Below, one piece after another: positions 7,067-16,226 of a stretch of 64,000 bases of DNA. Each line of letters opens with the position of its first letter. Position 1 is the first letter of the stretch. This DNA is from Enterococcus moraviensis ATCC BAA-383 (GTDB taxonomy: Bacteria; Bacillota; Bacilli; Lactobacillales; Enterococcaceae), in contig NZ_ASWB01000004.1 of assembly GCF_000407445.1 (NCBI RefSeq), positions 355,309-419,308 on the forward strand, read 5' to 3'. The notes beneath the pieces were generated by a model, which saw nothing but the letters and a program-made list of their open reading frames with translations, ran no database searches and was not told the origin of the DNA. Position numbers and translations under genes: made by a program.

Positions 7067-8742
7067 TAATGATGCAATTCATATAATTTCAACGCCAATT
7101 GCAAGGCGAAAGTATTTTTTTCTTGCTCTAAATCCACAGGTATTAGGCTTTTGATCTTTTCAATCCGATAAAGCAACGTATTTCGATGGATAAATAACGC
7201 TCTTGACGTCGTAGCGATATTTAAATGATGAGCCAAGTACGCTTTTAATGTCGGAGTGAAATGTGTGTTATTCTCTTGATCATAGGTCAATAATGTATTT
7301 AAATAGTGTGCGTAGAATTTTTTTCCTTGTTCTTTTGAAATGGAATCAACTAAAAAGGAATCAAAGTAAAAATCATTAAAAAAATAAATTTTCTCTTCTT
7401 TTAAGTCACCTTCAAGCAATTGGATGACTTTTTTTGCTTCTTCAAAACTTTGAGCCAATTCAAAGATAGGCAAAGTTGAACCAATCGTACAGAAAATCTC
7501 TCGTTCAGAGTGCCCTTGTTGTTCCAAATACATGCGGATCCGTTCGGCTGTATCAGACACTTCGTTATGGGTTTTTACAGAACTTAAAGTACGGTCAGTT
7601 CCCAAAAGCATGACAAGCTGATTTTTACGACTGAATAGATGAAGATGAGAGAACCGATTCGTCGTATACGTTGTGAGTGAGGACAACAAGCTTTTCATCA
7701 AGCGATCTTCTGATTGTTTCTTTTGCATCAAAGAGGTAGAAGTTTGACCAAATGATTGAATCGATAAAATCAACACTGTATAGTTCAAGCTTGGATCGAT
7801 TGTCGTATCGTAAGCAGCTAAAGCCTCCACATCTTTAATTTGTCCAGATAACAATTGATCGAAGAAATCACGGCGAATACGGTTTTCTGTTCGTTCAATC
7901 TCAAAAAGGCGCATTTGCTCTAGTGCAAATGCCATTGAACCATTTTCTAAGGCAACATAATCAAGGTCAGTTAACGGACGCTGAGTTTGATAAACCAAAA
8001 TAAATCCATAATGGATCGTATCAAAATAAACGGGCATGATCACGCAAGGATGTTCTTGTTTTTCAACAAAAATCCCACGCGTAATTGGTTTTTGGATCCG
8101 CTCAAAGTCTGTTGGTAAATCGGTAAAAGTTTGAACAGGGAAGCGAAACGTATTCCCTGTTTTTTCAATAGTTGCTTGAATCAACGGTTGTTTTTCGTCA
8201 CTCACAGCATTCACCGACCACTCTGTATCCACTAATACAACTGGATTGTTCACCATTTCGGCTAAACCAGCAGCGATTTTTGTCATTCCACCACCATGTA
8301 AAGAAATTTCAAAAAACTGGGAATGAATATCTAATGAGGCTTGATTCAACTCATTCATTCGACCAGAAATTTCAGCCATAACAATATTCATAATCTTTGA
8401 AAAGGCAATTCCATAAGGGATTTCAATGATTGGTAAAGCGAGTTCATCAGCTAAATCACGTATAGATTTTGGAATTTCTTTCAAGTAAATATGTGGCTTG
8501 ATACAAATCGCCGAACAGTTGATTTCTTTAAAACGTTGAATAAATCGGCGTTGGATTTCTTCATTTTCACTAAAAAAATAGCCTGAAGTAATCAACAATT
8601 CTCCAGCCGACAACCAATCGGAAGCATCTGGATTGTCTAGGATATTCACACCAGTAATTTCATTTGTAAGACCATTTGCTCCAGCGACTAATTGGAACGT
8701 TTTGAATGGAGCAAGCTGTAAGAAGCTTTTGACCGTTAACAT
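7066..8742 (-). CDS. PucR/CdaR-family transcriptional regulator
   Basis: 558 residues. Order of domains: an N-terminal PucR-type ligand domain (residues about 1-125; LTVKSFLQLAPFKTFQLVAG, LDNPDASDWLSAGELLITSG), a middle GGDEF-like CdaR region (about 290-420), and a C-terminal helix-turn-helix of the PucR C-terminal type (TLKAYLAHHLNIATTSRALF followed by IHRNTLLYRIEKI). PucR in Bacillus controls purine catabolism. The gene is divergent from the allH-allF-allG-permease-guaD-carbamate kinase cluster, which is its likely target; the inducer is unknown. The Shine-Dalgarno is weak. Confidence 0.88.
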   Translation of the reverse strand: MLTVKSFLQLAPFKTFQLVAGANGLTNEITGVNILDNPDASDWLSAGELLITSGYFFSENEEIQRRFIQRFKEINCSAICIKPHIYLKEIPKSIRDLADELALPIIEIPYGIAFSKIMNIVMAEISGRMNELNQASLDIHSQFFEISLHGGGMTKIAAGLAEMVNNPVVLVDTEWSVNAVSDEKQPLIQATIEKTGNTFRFPVQTFTDLPTDFERIQKPITRGIFVEKQEHPCVIMPVYFDTIHYGFILVYQTQRPLTDLDYVALENGSMAFALEQMRLFEIERTENRIRRDFFDQLLSGQIKDVEALAAYDTTIDPSLNYTVLILSIQSFGQTSTSLMQKKQSEDRLMKSLLSSLTTYTTNRFSHLHLFSRKNQLVMLLGTDRTLSSVKTHNEVSDTAERIRMYLEQQGHSEREIFCTIGSTLPIFELAQSFEEAKKVIQLLEGDLKEEKIYFFNDFYFDSFLVDSISKEQGKKFYAHYLNTLLTYDQENNTHFTPTLKAYLAHHLNIATTSRALFIHRNTLLYRIEKIKSLIPVDLEQEKNTFALQLALKLYELHH

Positions 8743-8911
8743 AATACACCATCTTTCTAGTTCGTGAGGTTAATACATCAACTATACGGCAATTGGTTAA
8801 AGTGTACAACTGAAAAAGAAAATATTCAGCTATTTTATCTCTTTTTGAAAAGGCTTTCTTAATGTAAATTGAATAGTGTAAAGAAGATCAATCAGTGAGG
8901 AAGTGAGTAAG
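8743..8911. promoter_or_regulatory. Divergent control region between pucR-like gene and the allH operon
   Basis: 169 AT-rich bases separating the divergent genes. By position it must hold both promoters and any PucR operator. No convincing -35/-10 pair or long palindrome could be picked out by eye, and the purine riboswitch core was not seen. Confidence 0.4.
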
Positions 8912-9802
8912 ATGCTTACGTACCAATCCCTATCTGGAGCTGGAAATTTCTTGCATGAAATCCAAGAAAAGTCGTGGAAAGGAGAAATTCACAGTGCGTT
9001 CAACCGGACGATAAATATTATTTCTGATTCTGGAGAATTGTATACGATAGCGTCAGAGGAATTGGATAATGCGCCCAATACTTTGAGGGTGAGAGGATTA
9101 TTTAATAAGGGGCCGAAAATCACTGTTAAAACACCTGTTTATTCTCGGAAGGATCAGTTGATAATCGGAAAAACAGTTGCCGTTACGATTCAAAGTGCAA
9201 GTGAATGGCGATACCCACAAATTGAATTTCCAAAAAAACAAGCGTATTTCAGAGTCCGTAACCGTGTAGCTCAAGTAAATGAGTGGATGATGCAATTAGG
9301 AAATACTGGAGGCTATTTATTAAACAAAACACAGGCTACGACTTACGAGAAAATGATCCATGTAATGCTTTTACAAGAATCGGAACAACTATTAGTACAT
9401 TTGAAGGAAAAACAGTTGTTTCAAGCGATGAAACAGTTGAATCGTGTAATTGGATTAGGCCCGGGCTTAACACCATCCGGCGATGATTTTTTAGTAGGAC
9501 TCGCACTTATTTTTACGACGGTAAATTATCCATATCATTCTTTAAAGCAATGGCTGGACAATAACCGAAATGAACTAAAAAAAAGGACGAATATCATTAG
9601 TTATTCTGCATTAGATTGGGCAATCAAAGGCGTAGCTAGAGAACGGCTCGGATTATTTTTAAATGAATTATTTTACGGCGAAAGTGATAGTCTTCTGAAA
9701 AGAAAAATGATTGATGTACTGGAAATTGGTTCAACATCTGGTGGAGATATCCTGACAGGGATGTTGGCAGGAATAAAATTGACGATGGAAAGTAGCAGGT
9801 GA
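8912..9802 (+). CDS. allH: DUF2877 family protein, oxamate carbamoyltransferase subunit AllH-like
   Basis: 296 residues from the ATG at 8912; a GTG at 8903 sits directly on the Shine-Dalgarno (GTGAGGAAGTGAG), so the ATG is preferred. The conserved segment GLGPGLTPSGDDFLVGLALI and a later STSGGDILTGMLAGIK are hallmarks of the DUF2877/YlbF family. In E. coli this family (AllH) together with AllF (FdrA) and AllG (YlbE) forms oxamate carbamoyltransferase, which splits carbamoyl-oxamate into oxamate and carbamoyl phosphate. Here it is first in the cluster and separated from allF by 349 bases holding dispersed repeats, whereas the others are tightly packed. Function by family and context. Confidence 0.8.
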   Translation: MLTYQSLSGAGNFLHEIQEKSWKGEIHSAFNRTINIISDSGELYTIASEELDNAPNTLRVRGLFNKGPKITVKTPVYSRKDQLIIGKTVAVTIQSASEWRYPQIEFPKKQAYFRVRNRVAQVNEWMMQLGNTGGYLLNKTQATTYEKMIHVMLLQESEQLLVHLKEKQLFQAMKQLNRVIGLGPGLTPSGDDFLVGLALIFTTVNYPYHSLKQWLDNNRNELKKRTNIISYSALDWAIKGVARERLGLFLNELFYGESDSLLKRKMIDVLEIGSTSGGDILTGMLAGIKLTMESSR

Positions 9803-9936
9803 AACGTTGTTACCATGTGTTATCTAGCTGCACAAATCAATCCTTAGGAAAATAGATAAATTGTCAGTGAAATAAAGAGCATTTCAATGCCAATTTCCTA
9901 ATTTTCTACAGGATTAAACGATTTGTTACGCTTTTA
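9801..9936 (+). repeat. Dispersed intergenic repeat, copy A
   Basis: Begins GAAACGTTGTTACCATGTG, continues with TTATCTAGCTGC, then a GGAAAATAGATAAA arm, a middle part, a TTTCCTAATTTTC arm and ends GTTACGCTTTTA. The same order of blocks occurs at 9938, 48256 (shortened) and 51968. The two inner arms are roughly complementary, so the element can fold into an imperfect hairpin. Confidence 0.6.
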
Positions 9937-9937
9937 T

Positions 9938-10057
9938 TGTTATCTAGCTACGCGAGCTAACCCTTCGGGAAAAAGATAAAAATAGTTTGTGGTAAAGAGC
10001 ACCATAATCGATTTTTCCTATTTTCCTGTCAGAGTTGAACGAGCCCGCTTCGCTTTT
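9938..10057 (+). repeat. Dispersed intergenic repeat, copy B
   Basis: Directly follows copy A. Blocks: TTATCTAGCTACGCGAGCTA, ACCCTTCGGGAAAAAGATAA, then TTTTTCCTATTTTCCTG and GAACGAGCCCGCTTCGCTTT. The block GAAACGTTGTTAC that opens copy A appears once more at 10119-10131, just before the allF ribosome binding site. Confidence 0.6.
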
Positions 10058-10151
10058 GCTTTGAAACACAGTGAATAAAATGAACTGATGTTGAAAAGTA
10101 CAAGGTGTAGCGTAGCGAAACGTTGTTACATATATATAAGGAGGAACCAAA

Positions 10152-11702
10152 ATGACAATCAGTATTAAAATTCAACCAAATACCTACATTGATTCAGTCT
10201 CATTAATGGCTTTATCAACGAAAGCCAATCAAATAGCTGGGGTTGATCAAGCAATTATTGCAATGGCAACAGAGATGAACAAAGAAGTGATGAAAAATGT
10301 TGGTTTGTTTACCGATGAGATTGCGCAAGCGCAAACGAGTGATTTAGTTATCGCATTAGATGCAAAAGAAGAACAGGATTCACAGGAACTGATCAAACAA
10401 ATCGAAACATTGATGACGGAGAAAAAAGCCAAGACTGCTAATCAACCTACAGAACAGTATACAACGATCGAAACCGCGAAAAAGAACATTCCAGAAGCAA
10501 ACCTCGCTGTGATTTCAGTTAATGGTCAATATGCTGCTCGTGAGGCTAGAAAAGCGTTGAATAATGATCTGCATGTGATGATGTTCAGTGATAATGTCAG
10601 TGTAGAAGAAGAAATTGAGTTGAAGGACTTGGCGCATGAAAAAGGATTACTGATGATGGGCCCTGATTGTGGCACAGCGATTATCAATAATGTGGGGTTG
10701 TGTTTTGCTAACAAGGTACGCAAAGGAAGTATTGGGGTTGTTGGAGCGTCTGGGACTGGTAGTCAAGAAATCAGTGTGCGCATCCATGAGTTTGGTGAAG
10801 GGATTTCTCAATTGATTGGAACGGGTGGACGTGACCTGAGTGAAGCTGTCGGCGGAAAAATGATGCTCGATGCGATCGATGCTTTAGAAGCAGATCAAGA
10901 AACAAAAGTGATCGTTTTGATTTCTAAGCCACCAGCAAAAGCTGTGGAAGAAAAAATTCTTACTAGAGTCAGAAAAGCGGAAAAACCTGTTGTGATTTGG
11001 TTTATCGGAAGTGAAACTAGAGAAAATGAAGAAGGTATTTTCTTTGAAAAAATGTCTAAAGCCGCCGCTTTGAGAGCTGTTACTTTAGCAGGGATCGATC
11101 AGAATAAATTAGATGTCCATCCTTTGAACTTACCCTTGATTGATGAAGTTCGAGAAAAATTGAACTCGGAACAACAATACATTCGTGGTTTATTCACAGG
11201 TGGCACTTTATGTGATGAAGCAATGTTTACTGCTAAAGAACGTTTTTCAGATGTGTATAGCAATATTGCAACAAATCAAGAACATCTTTTGTATTTCGGC
11301 GATCCAAGTAAAGCCCACACTTTTATTGATTTCGGGGCAGATGAGTTCACGAATGGCAAACCACATCCAATGATCGATCCTTCTAATCGTATCGCTCGTT
11401 TTAAAGAAGAGGCGGCGGATCCTACGGTTGGCGTGATTCTAATGGATTTTGTACTAGGTTATGGAGCGCATCCAGATCCCGTTGGTGCAATGTTACCTGC
11501 GATGAAAGAGGCAAAAGAACATGCAACAGCGAATGGTCGTCATCTAGAAATCATCGGCTATGTGCTGGGGACAGATTTAGATAAACAAAATATCGATGAG
11601 CAAGTTGAAAAATTGACATCAATTGGTGCAACGTACGCTAGCAGTAGTCAAAATGCTGGATTATTAGCAAGAGAGTTTGTTGTGAAAGGAGCAGAACAAT
11701 GA
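10152..11702 (+). CDS. allF: FdrA family protein, oxamate carbamoyltransferase subunit AllF-like
   Basis: 516 residues. The protein is built like succinyl-CoA ligase alpha subunits: an N-terminal region, then a Rossmann-like CoA-ligase core with GVVGASGTGSQEISVRIHE and LIGTGGRDLSEAVGG, and a C-terminal ligase-type domain with VGVILMDFVLGYGAHPDP. FdrA (AllF in E. coli) works with AllG and AllH as oxamate carbamoyltransferase. AAGGAGG is 8 bases before the ATG. It overlaps allG by 4 bases (ATGA), showing translational coupling. Its place with a carbamate kinase fits conversion of a carbamoyl compound into carbamoyl phosphate and then ATP. The true substrate in this organism is inferred only. 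Confidence 0.88.
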   Translation: MTISIKIQPNTYIDSVSLMALSTKANQIAGVDQAIIAMATEMNKEVMKNVGLFTDEIAQAQTSDLVIALDAKEEQDSQELIKQIETLMTEKKAKTANQPTEQYTTIETAKKNIPEANLAVISVNGQYAAREARKALNNDLHVMMFSDNVSVEEEIELKDLAHEKGLLMMGPDCGTAIINNVGLCFANKVRKGSIGVVGASGTGSQEISVRIHEFGEGISQLIGTGGRDLSEAVGGKMMLDAIDALEADQETKVIVLISKPPAKAVEEKILTRVRKAEKPVVIWFIGSETRENEEGIFFEKMSKAAALRAVTLAGIDQNKLDVHPLNLPLIDEVREKLNSEQQYIRGLFTGGTLCDEAMFTAKERFSDVYSNIATNQEHLLYFGDPSKAHTFIDFGADEFTNGKPHPMIDPSNRIARFKEEAADPTVGVILMDFVLGYGAHPDPVGAMLPAMKEAKEHATANGRHLEIIGYVLGTDLDKQNIDEQVEKLTSIGATYASSSQNAGLLAREFVVKGAEQ

Positions 11703-13123
11703 GTAAAATAACTGAATTATTCACTGAAGAACCAGTCATTATCGATCTTGGGATCGAGTCATTTCAAGAAGAATTAATCGAACAACAGGTACAAGCGACG
11801 TATTTAAATTGGGCCCCGCCAGGACAAGGGAAAGCAAGTATTTTAGCCGCTTTAGAAAAAATTGAAACGCCAGAGAATTTGGAAAAAATCAAAAAAGCAA
11901 ACGAAGAAGCAGTTCATCGAATCATTTCTTCTCAAATTTCCTTGATTGGGTATGATCAAGCAATCAATGTTGTGCCAGGGATGACTAAAAATACAATTTT
12001 ACATGCAGGACCGCCGATTACATGGGATAGAATGAATGGCCCAATGAAAGGTGCTGTTAAAGGCGCAATGGTTTTCGAAGGACTAGCGAAAAACCTAGAC
12101 GATGCTGAAAAGGTTGCAGCTTCTGGTGAAATCATTTTTTCTCCCTGTCATGAACATCAATGCGTTGGATCAATGGCAGGTGTTACCTCTGCATCAATGT
12201 ATATGCACATCGTAGAAAATAAAACATATGGCAATTTGGCATTTACAAATTTAAGTGAGCAAATGTCTAAAATCTTGCGAATGGGTGCTAACGATGATAG
12301 TGTAGTTGAACGTTTGATTTGGATGAGAGATGTTTTTGGTCCGATTTTAAGGGATGCAATGAAATTGTGTACAGAAGGAATCGATTTAAAACATATGCTA
12401 GCGCAAGCGGTACACATGGGAGATGAATGTCATAATCGTAATAATGCGGGTACCACACTGCTAATTCAAGCATTGACTCCTTATATTATTCAAACAGATC
12501 ATTCGATCGAAGAAATGAAAGAGGTTTTTGATTTTGTGGCAAGTAGTGATTATTTTTCAGGTCCAACTTGGATGGCGATGTGTAAAGCAGCGTTAGATTC
12601 AGCTGTAGGAATTCCTTATAGTACAGTTGTTACAACAATGGCGAGAAATGGTACAGATTTTGGCATTCATATCAGTGGTATCGAAGGTAACCCATGGTTC
12701 GTTGGTCCATCGCAAAAAGTTATCGGTCCGATGTTTGCAGGGTACAAGCCAGAAGATGCAGGTCTTGATATTGGAGATAGTGCCATCACTGAAACGTATG
12801 GTATTGGTGGCTTTGCAATGGCTGCAGCACCAGCAATCGTAGCGTTAGTTGGTGGAACGATCGAAGACGCTTTACGTTTTTCGACAGAAATGCAAGAAAT
12901 CACAACTGCTGAAAATCCTAATATCACGATTCCAACGTTAGACTTTATGGGGATTCCATCAGGAATTGATAGTTTAAAAGTAATTCAAACCAATACATTA
13001 CCGATCATCAATACAGCTATTGCGCATAAAGAAGCAGGGATTGGCATGATTGGAGCTGGGATCACGCATCCGCCAATGGAAGCTTTTGAAAAAGCAATCA
13101 TTGCATTTAGCGAACAACTATAA
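11699..13123 (+). CDS. allG: DUF1116 (YlbE) family protein, oxamate carbamoyltransferase subunit AllG-like
   Basis: 474 residues, starting within the ATGA overlap with allF. Family features include VNVVPGMTKNTILHAGPPIT, GEIIFSPCHEHQCVGSMAGV and GDECHNRNNAGTTLLIQAL, plus the alanine-rich GGFAMAAAPAIVALVGG. In E. coli AllG is the third subunit of oxamate carbamoyltransferase. The presence of all three subunits in one cluster strongly supports a complete enzyme here. The next gene (ankyrin/TPR) starts 20 bases later with AAAGGAG before it. Confidence 0.87.
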   Translation: MSKITELFTEEPVIIDLGIESFQEELIEQQVQATYLNWAPPGQGKASILAALEKIETPENLEKIKKANEEAVHRIISSQISLIGYDQAINVVPGMTKNTILHAGPPITWDRMNGPMKGAVKGAMVFEGLAKNLDDAEKVAASGEIIFSPCHEHQCVGSMAGVTSASMYMHIVENKTYGNLAFTNLSEQMSKILRMGANDDSVVERLIWMRDVFGPILRDAMKLCTEGIDLKHMLAQAVHMGDECHNRNNAGTTLLIQALTPYIIQTDHSIEEMKEVFDFVASSDYFSGPTWMAMCKAALDSAVGIPYSTVVTTMARNGTDFGIHISGIEGNPWFVGPSQKVIGPMFAGYKPEDAGLDIGDSAITETYGIGGFAMAAAPAIVALVGGTIEDALRFSTEMQEITTAENPNITIPTLDFMGIPSGIDSLKVIQTNTLPIINTAIAHKEAGIGMIGAGITHPPMEAFEKAIIAFSEQL

Positions 13124-13143
13124 AAATAGAAAGGAGTAAAACG

Positions 13144-14286
13144 ATGGATACAGTAAAAGTAAATCAATCATTGCTAAAGGCAGTAACATCCGGGCAAACA
13201 CAACAAGTTATACAACGATTAAACGAAGGCTGTGATGTTTCTGTAACGGATGAAGAGGGGCGCTCCCCGCTAATGATTGCAGTGCAACATAATCAATTAG
13301 AGATCGTGAAAGAATTGTTGGTGTTTGGTGCAGATGTGAATCAACGCGATAATACGCAATTAACACCATTTATTTGTGCAGCGGCCAACGGTTTTGATGA
13401 AATCCTAAATGAGATTCTGCAATCTGGGCGAGCAGAATTAGCATCTGTCAATCGTTTTGGCGGTACGGCACTTCTTCCATCAAGTGAAAAAGGGTACCTA
13501 AGAACCGTTCAATTGTGTTTGACTGCAGGAGTGCCTGTTGATCATGTGAATCGTTTAGGCTGGTCAGCGTTATTAGAGGCTGTAATTTTAGGAAATAGTG
13601 GTTTTTTATACCAAGATGTGATCCGTGAATTGGTACAGCATCAGGCAAATGTGGCCCAAGTTGATGGCACTGGCAAAAATGCTTTGATGTATGCAAAAGA
13701 AACGGCCGATGAGGGACTTTTGGCTATCTTAGAAAAAAAAGAAGTTGAGGCACCGATTTTTAAAGAGGTACGTGCCTATTTAAACAATGGAGACTTACAA
13801 AAAGCTCTAACAATATTAGACGCACAAGATCAAACTGATTTAGAGGTTCTCTATTATTTAGGGTATACACACCAACGATTAAAAGAGTTTAAAACAGCAA
13901 TCACTTATTATGAAAAAGGCTGGAAAAAAGATCAGCAATTTGCCTTTTATATAGGAAATAGTTACCGCATGATGGGTGAAATAGACAAAGCGCTTCAAAC
14001 GTATGATCACGCAATCAAAACAGATCAGAGCTTCTTTTATCGTTATCATAAATCTAATTTTTTAAGAGAATTAGGCCGTCATGAAGCAGCAGTCAAACTG
14101 ATGGATGACTTGTTGGGTGACTATCCTGAACGAGTTGATTTCTATTTTCATAAGGCAAACAGTTTACGTAGTTTGAATCGCCATCAAGAAGCCGCAGAGG
14201 CGATGGAACAAGCGATTCAACTAAGTCCAGAAAATCCATTATTTTCAGAACACCTTGCACAATCACTTCAGTTAGTAAAAAACTAA
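13144..14286 (+). CDS. Ankyrin-repeat and TPR-repeat protein of unknown function
   Basis: 380 residues in two repeat blocks. Residues about 8-195 contain ankyrin repeats (EEGRSPLMIAVQHNQLEIVK, NTQLTPFICAAANGFDEIL, NRLGWSALLEAVI, GTGKNALMYAKE). Residues about 215-378 contain TPR-like repeats with the alternating pattern LEVLYYLGYTHQRLKEFKTA, FAFYIGNSYRMMGEIDKALQ, FYFHKANSLRSLNRHQEAAE. No signal peptide or membrane segment, so it is cytoplasmic and probably a protein-binding scaffold or regulator. It sits inside the operon between allG and the permease, which suggests it acts on one of those products. No catalytic motif seen. Confidence 0.85.
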   Translation: MDTVKVNQSLLKAVTSGQTQQVIQRLNEGCDVSVTDEEGRSPLMIAVQHNQLEIVKELLVFGADVNQRDNTQLTPFICAAANGFDEILNEILQSGRAELASVNRFGGTALLPSSEKGYLRTVQLCLTAGVPVDHVNRLGWSALLEAVILGNSGFLYQDVIRELVQHQANVAQVDGTGKNALMYAKETADEGLLAILEKKEVEAPIFKEVRAYLNNGDLQKALTILDAQDQTDLEVLYYLGYTHQRLKEFKTAITYYEKGWKKDQQFAFYIGNSYRMMGEIDKALQTYDHAIKTDQSFFYRYHKSNFLRELGRHEAAVKLMDDLLGDYPERVDFYFHKANSLRSLNRHQEAAEAMEQAIQLSPENPLFSEHLAQSLQLVKN

Positions 14287-14310
14287 AGAAATGTATTGGA
14301 GGAAAATACA

Positions 14311-15750
14311 ATGGAATCAGTAGAAAAACAAATCATCGCTGACTCACCGACCTATTCGGCGGAGCTATTGCCAAAAACAGGAGCAGACAAAAACTGGGGT
14401 ACCTTTAATTACGTGACGCTTTGGATGGGAGCCGTTCACAATATTCTTTCTTATATGACAGTAGCAGGATTTTTCTTGCTAGGATTAAATACAAAACAGG
14501 TGTTAGCTGCTGTAATGGTGTCTGCTGTGATTGTTTCGGTTTTCTATGTATTGAATGGTGTGGCGTCAGCTAAATATGGACTGCCATTTCCCATGTTGTT
14601 ACGTTCCGTCTTTGGTGTAAAAGGGGCGATCATCCCATCGTTATGTCGAGGGCTGATCGCAGGCGTTGTATTTTTTGGGACGCAAAGTGTTGTAAGCGCT
14701 CAATCTTTAGATGTTTTGTTTAGTCGGATTTTTCCTAACTACATGAACATCGGTGGTGGCATGACGATCCTTGGGATGGCAGCACCTACAATGCTTAGTT
14801 ACTTGATCGTTTGGTGTGTAACGGTTGCGCTATTTTTAGGTGGAACCAAAGTGTTAGATAAATTCGGTAACTGGTCTTCCCCAATCGTTTATGTCTTTAT
14901 TATAGGCGCTGCTGTTTGGACCATTCAAATTGCTGGCGGTTTTGGTCCAATTTTAGCGTATTCACCAGCGAATGCTACTACAAGTCCAATCGTCTTTATT
15001 GCGTGTGTCAGTGCCTTAGTATCAAATTGGGCGGGACCTATTGTGAATATCGGAGACTTTACTCAAAAAGCGAAAACGCCTAAAGCTATGATCATCGGGT
15101 TACCGTTAGGTTTTATTCTTTCTTATATTTTGTTTGCGGTTACATGTGTAGGGTTGATTGCTGGAACACAAATTGCTTTTGGAGAACCTATTTTTAATAT
15201 TGTGAATGCATTTGATAAAATCGACAATACCTTCGCCGTTTTTGTTCTAATTTTAGCCTTAAATATGGGCGCTTTAGCATTTGTTGTATTCGGAAATTTA
15301 TTCCCTGCAGGGTTACAAATGTCATCGTTATTCCCTAAATTTTTGGATGTAAAAAAGGCAGGTGTTCTGACCGCAATTATCGGTACTCTGATTTTACCGT
15401 GGAAATTAGTGGAAAATGCTTCAACCTTGTTTTATTTTTATAGTTTCATCGGGTCCATGTTTGGCCCGATTGCAGGAATCATGTTAGCAAGCTTTTATAT
15501 TGAACATAGACAAGTGATCCATTTAGAGGATATTTATGTGGAAGAAGGCCAACCAGGTGAGTTTAAATCAGGTTATAATAAAATGGCAATGATTACCTTG
15601 GCAACAAGTTTTGTAATCACGATGTCAGGCGCATTTTTACAATCTGTCTCATTATTGAAAACAATCAACGACTTTGCGTTCTTTTCAGGGTTGATATTTT
15701 CGTTTGTTGTGTACAGTTTGCTTAGTAAAGTGATGAAAGGAGAAAAATAA
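14311..15750 (+). CDS. NCS1-type nucleobase/cation symporter (purine-cytosine permease family)
   Basis: 479 residues from the ATG at 14311, with GGAGG 8 bases upstream; a TTG at 14296 overlaps that site and is rejected. About twelve hydrophobic helices. The start of the fold, NWGTFNYVTLWMGAVHNILS, and the next SYMTVAGFFLLGL and YGLPFPMLLRSVFGVKGA match the NCS1 family, which carries cytosine, purines, allantoin, hydantoins or thiamine with H+ or Na+. It overlaps the deaminase gene by one base. Substrate is likely a purine or ureide from context; the sequence does not decide. Confidence 0.88.
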   Translation: MESVEKQIIADSPTYSAELLPKTGADKNWGTFNYVTLWMGAVHNILSYMTVAGFFLLGLNTKQVLAAVMVSAVIVSVFYVLNGVASAKYGLPFPMLLRSVFGVKGAIIPSLCRGLIAGVVFFGTQSVVSAQSLDVLFSRIFPNYMNIGGGMTILGMAAPTMLSYLIVWCVTVALFLGGTKVLDKFGNWSSPIVYVFIIGAAVWTIQIAGGFGPILAYSPANATTSPIVFIACVSALVSNWAGPIVNIGDFTQKAKTPKAMIIGLPLGFILSYILFAVTCVGLIAGTQIAFGEPIFNIVNAFDKIDNTFAVFVLILALNMGALAFVVFGNLFPAGLQMSSLFPKFLDVKKAGVLTAIIGTLILPWKLVENASTLFYFYSFIGSMFGPIAGIMLASFYIEHRQVIHLEDIYVEEGQPGEFKSGYNKMAMITLATSFVITMSGAFLQSVSLLKTINDFAFFSGLIFSFVVYSLLSKVMKGEK

Positions 15751-16226
15751 TGGATTATATGAAAATGGCAGCCGATGCAACGGTTGCTGGAATGGAAAAG
15801 AAATTTGGCGGGCCGTTTGGTGCAACTTTAGTTAGAAATGGTGAGGTGATCGTAGCCGTCAGTAATACAATGATGAAAGATACAGATCCTTCGGCGCATG
15901 CAGAAATGATCGCGGTAAGAGAAGCGTGTAAAAAATTAGATACGATGGATTTATCTGATTGTGAAATTTATGCAACATGTGAACCTTGCCCGATGTGTGT
16001 AGGCGCCATCTTATGGGCAGGTATTAAAAAAGTTTATTATTCAAATACGAGAGAAGATGCTGCGAAGCATGGTTTTTCTGATATGCATTTACGACATTAT
16101 TTAGACGGATCGGATAAATCGCCACTTGATATGATCCACACAGGTGGATGCCCAGAGTGTGATTCGCTGTGGCAAACATTTACGGAACTTAATTCGAATG
16201 ATGTGGAGAAAGTAGGAGAAAAATGA
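15750..16226 (+). CDS. guaD: Guanine deaminase-like CMP/dCMP-type zinc deaminase
   Basis: 158 residues, like the small Bacillus GuaD. Zinc and catalytic residues are visible: His50 and Glu52 in SAHAEMIAVREA, Cys80 and Cys83 in CEPCPMCVGAI. N-terminal GGPFGATLVRNGEVI and the segment REDAAKHGFSD resemble GuaD more than tRNA adenosine deaminase TadA. The reaction would be guanine to xanthine plus ammonia. The ATG overlaps the permease stop codon, and the 3' end overlaps the carbamate kinase gene by 4 bases. Other amino-purines or pyrimidines remain possible substrates. Confidence 0.82.
   Translation: MDYMKMAADATVAGMEKKFGGPFGATLVRNGEVIVAVSNTMMKDTDPSAHAEMIAVREACKKLDTMDLSDCEIYATCEPCPMCVGAILWAGIKKVYYSNTREDAAKHGFSDMHLRHYLDGSDKSPLDMIHTGGCPECDSLWQTFTELNSNDVEKVGEK

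Noticed and set aside
8743..8911. Purine riboswitch in front of the all operon
   Set aside because: The conserved junction sequences and the three-way stem layout were not found.
9800..9815. CcpA (cre) site at the GAAACGTTGTTAC block
   Set aside because: The central CG is shifted relative to the cre consensus, and the block recurs as part of the dispersed repeat rather than at promoters.
15750..16226. TadA (tRNA adenosine deaminase)
   Set aside because: The GGPFGA start, the AAKHGFSD segment and the place in a catabolic operon fit GuaD better; TadA genes usually sit near dnaX.
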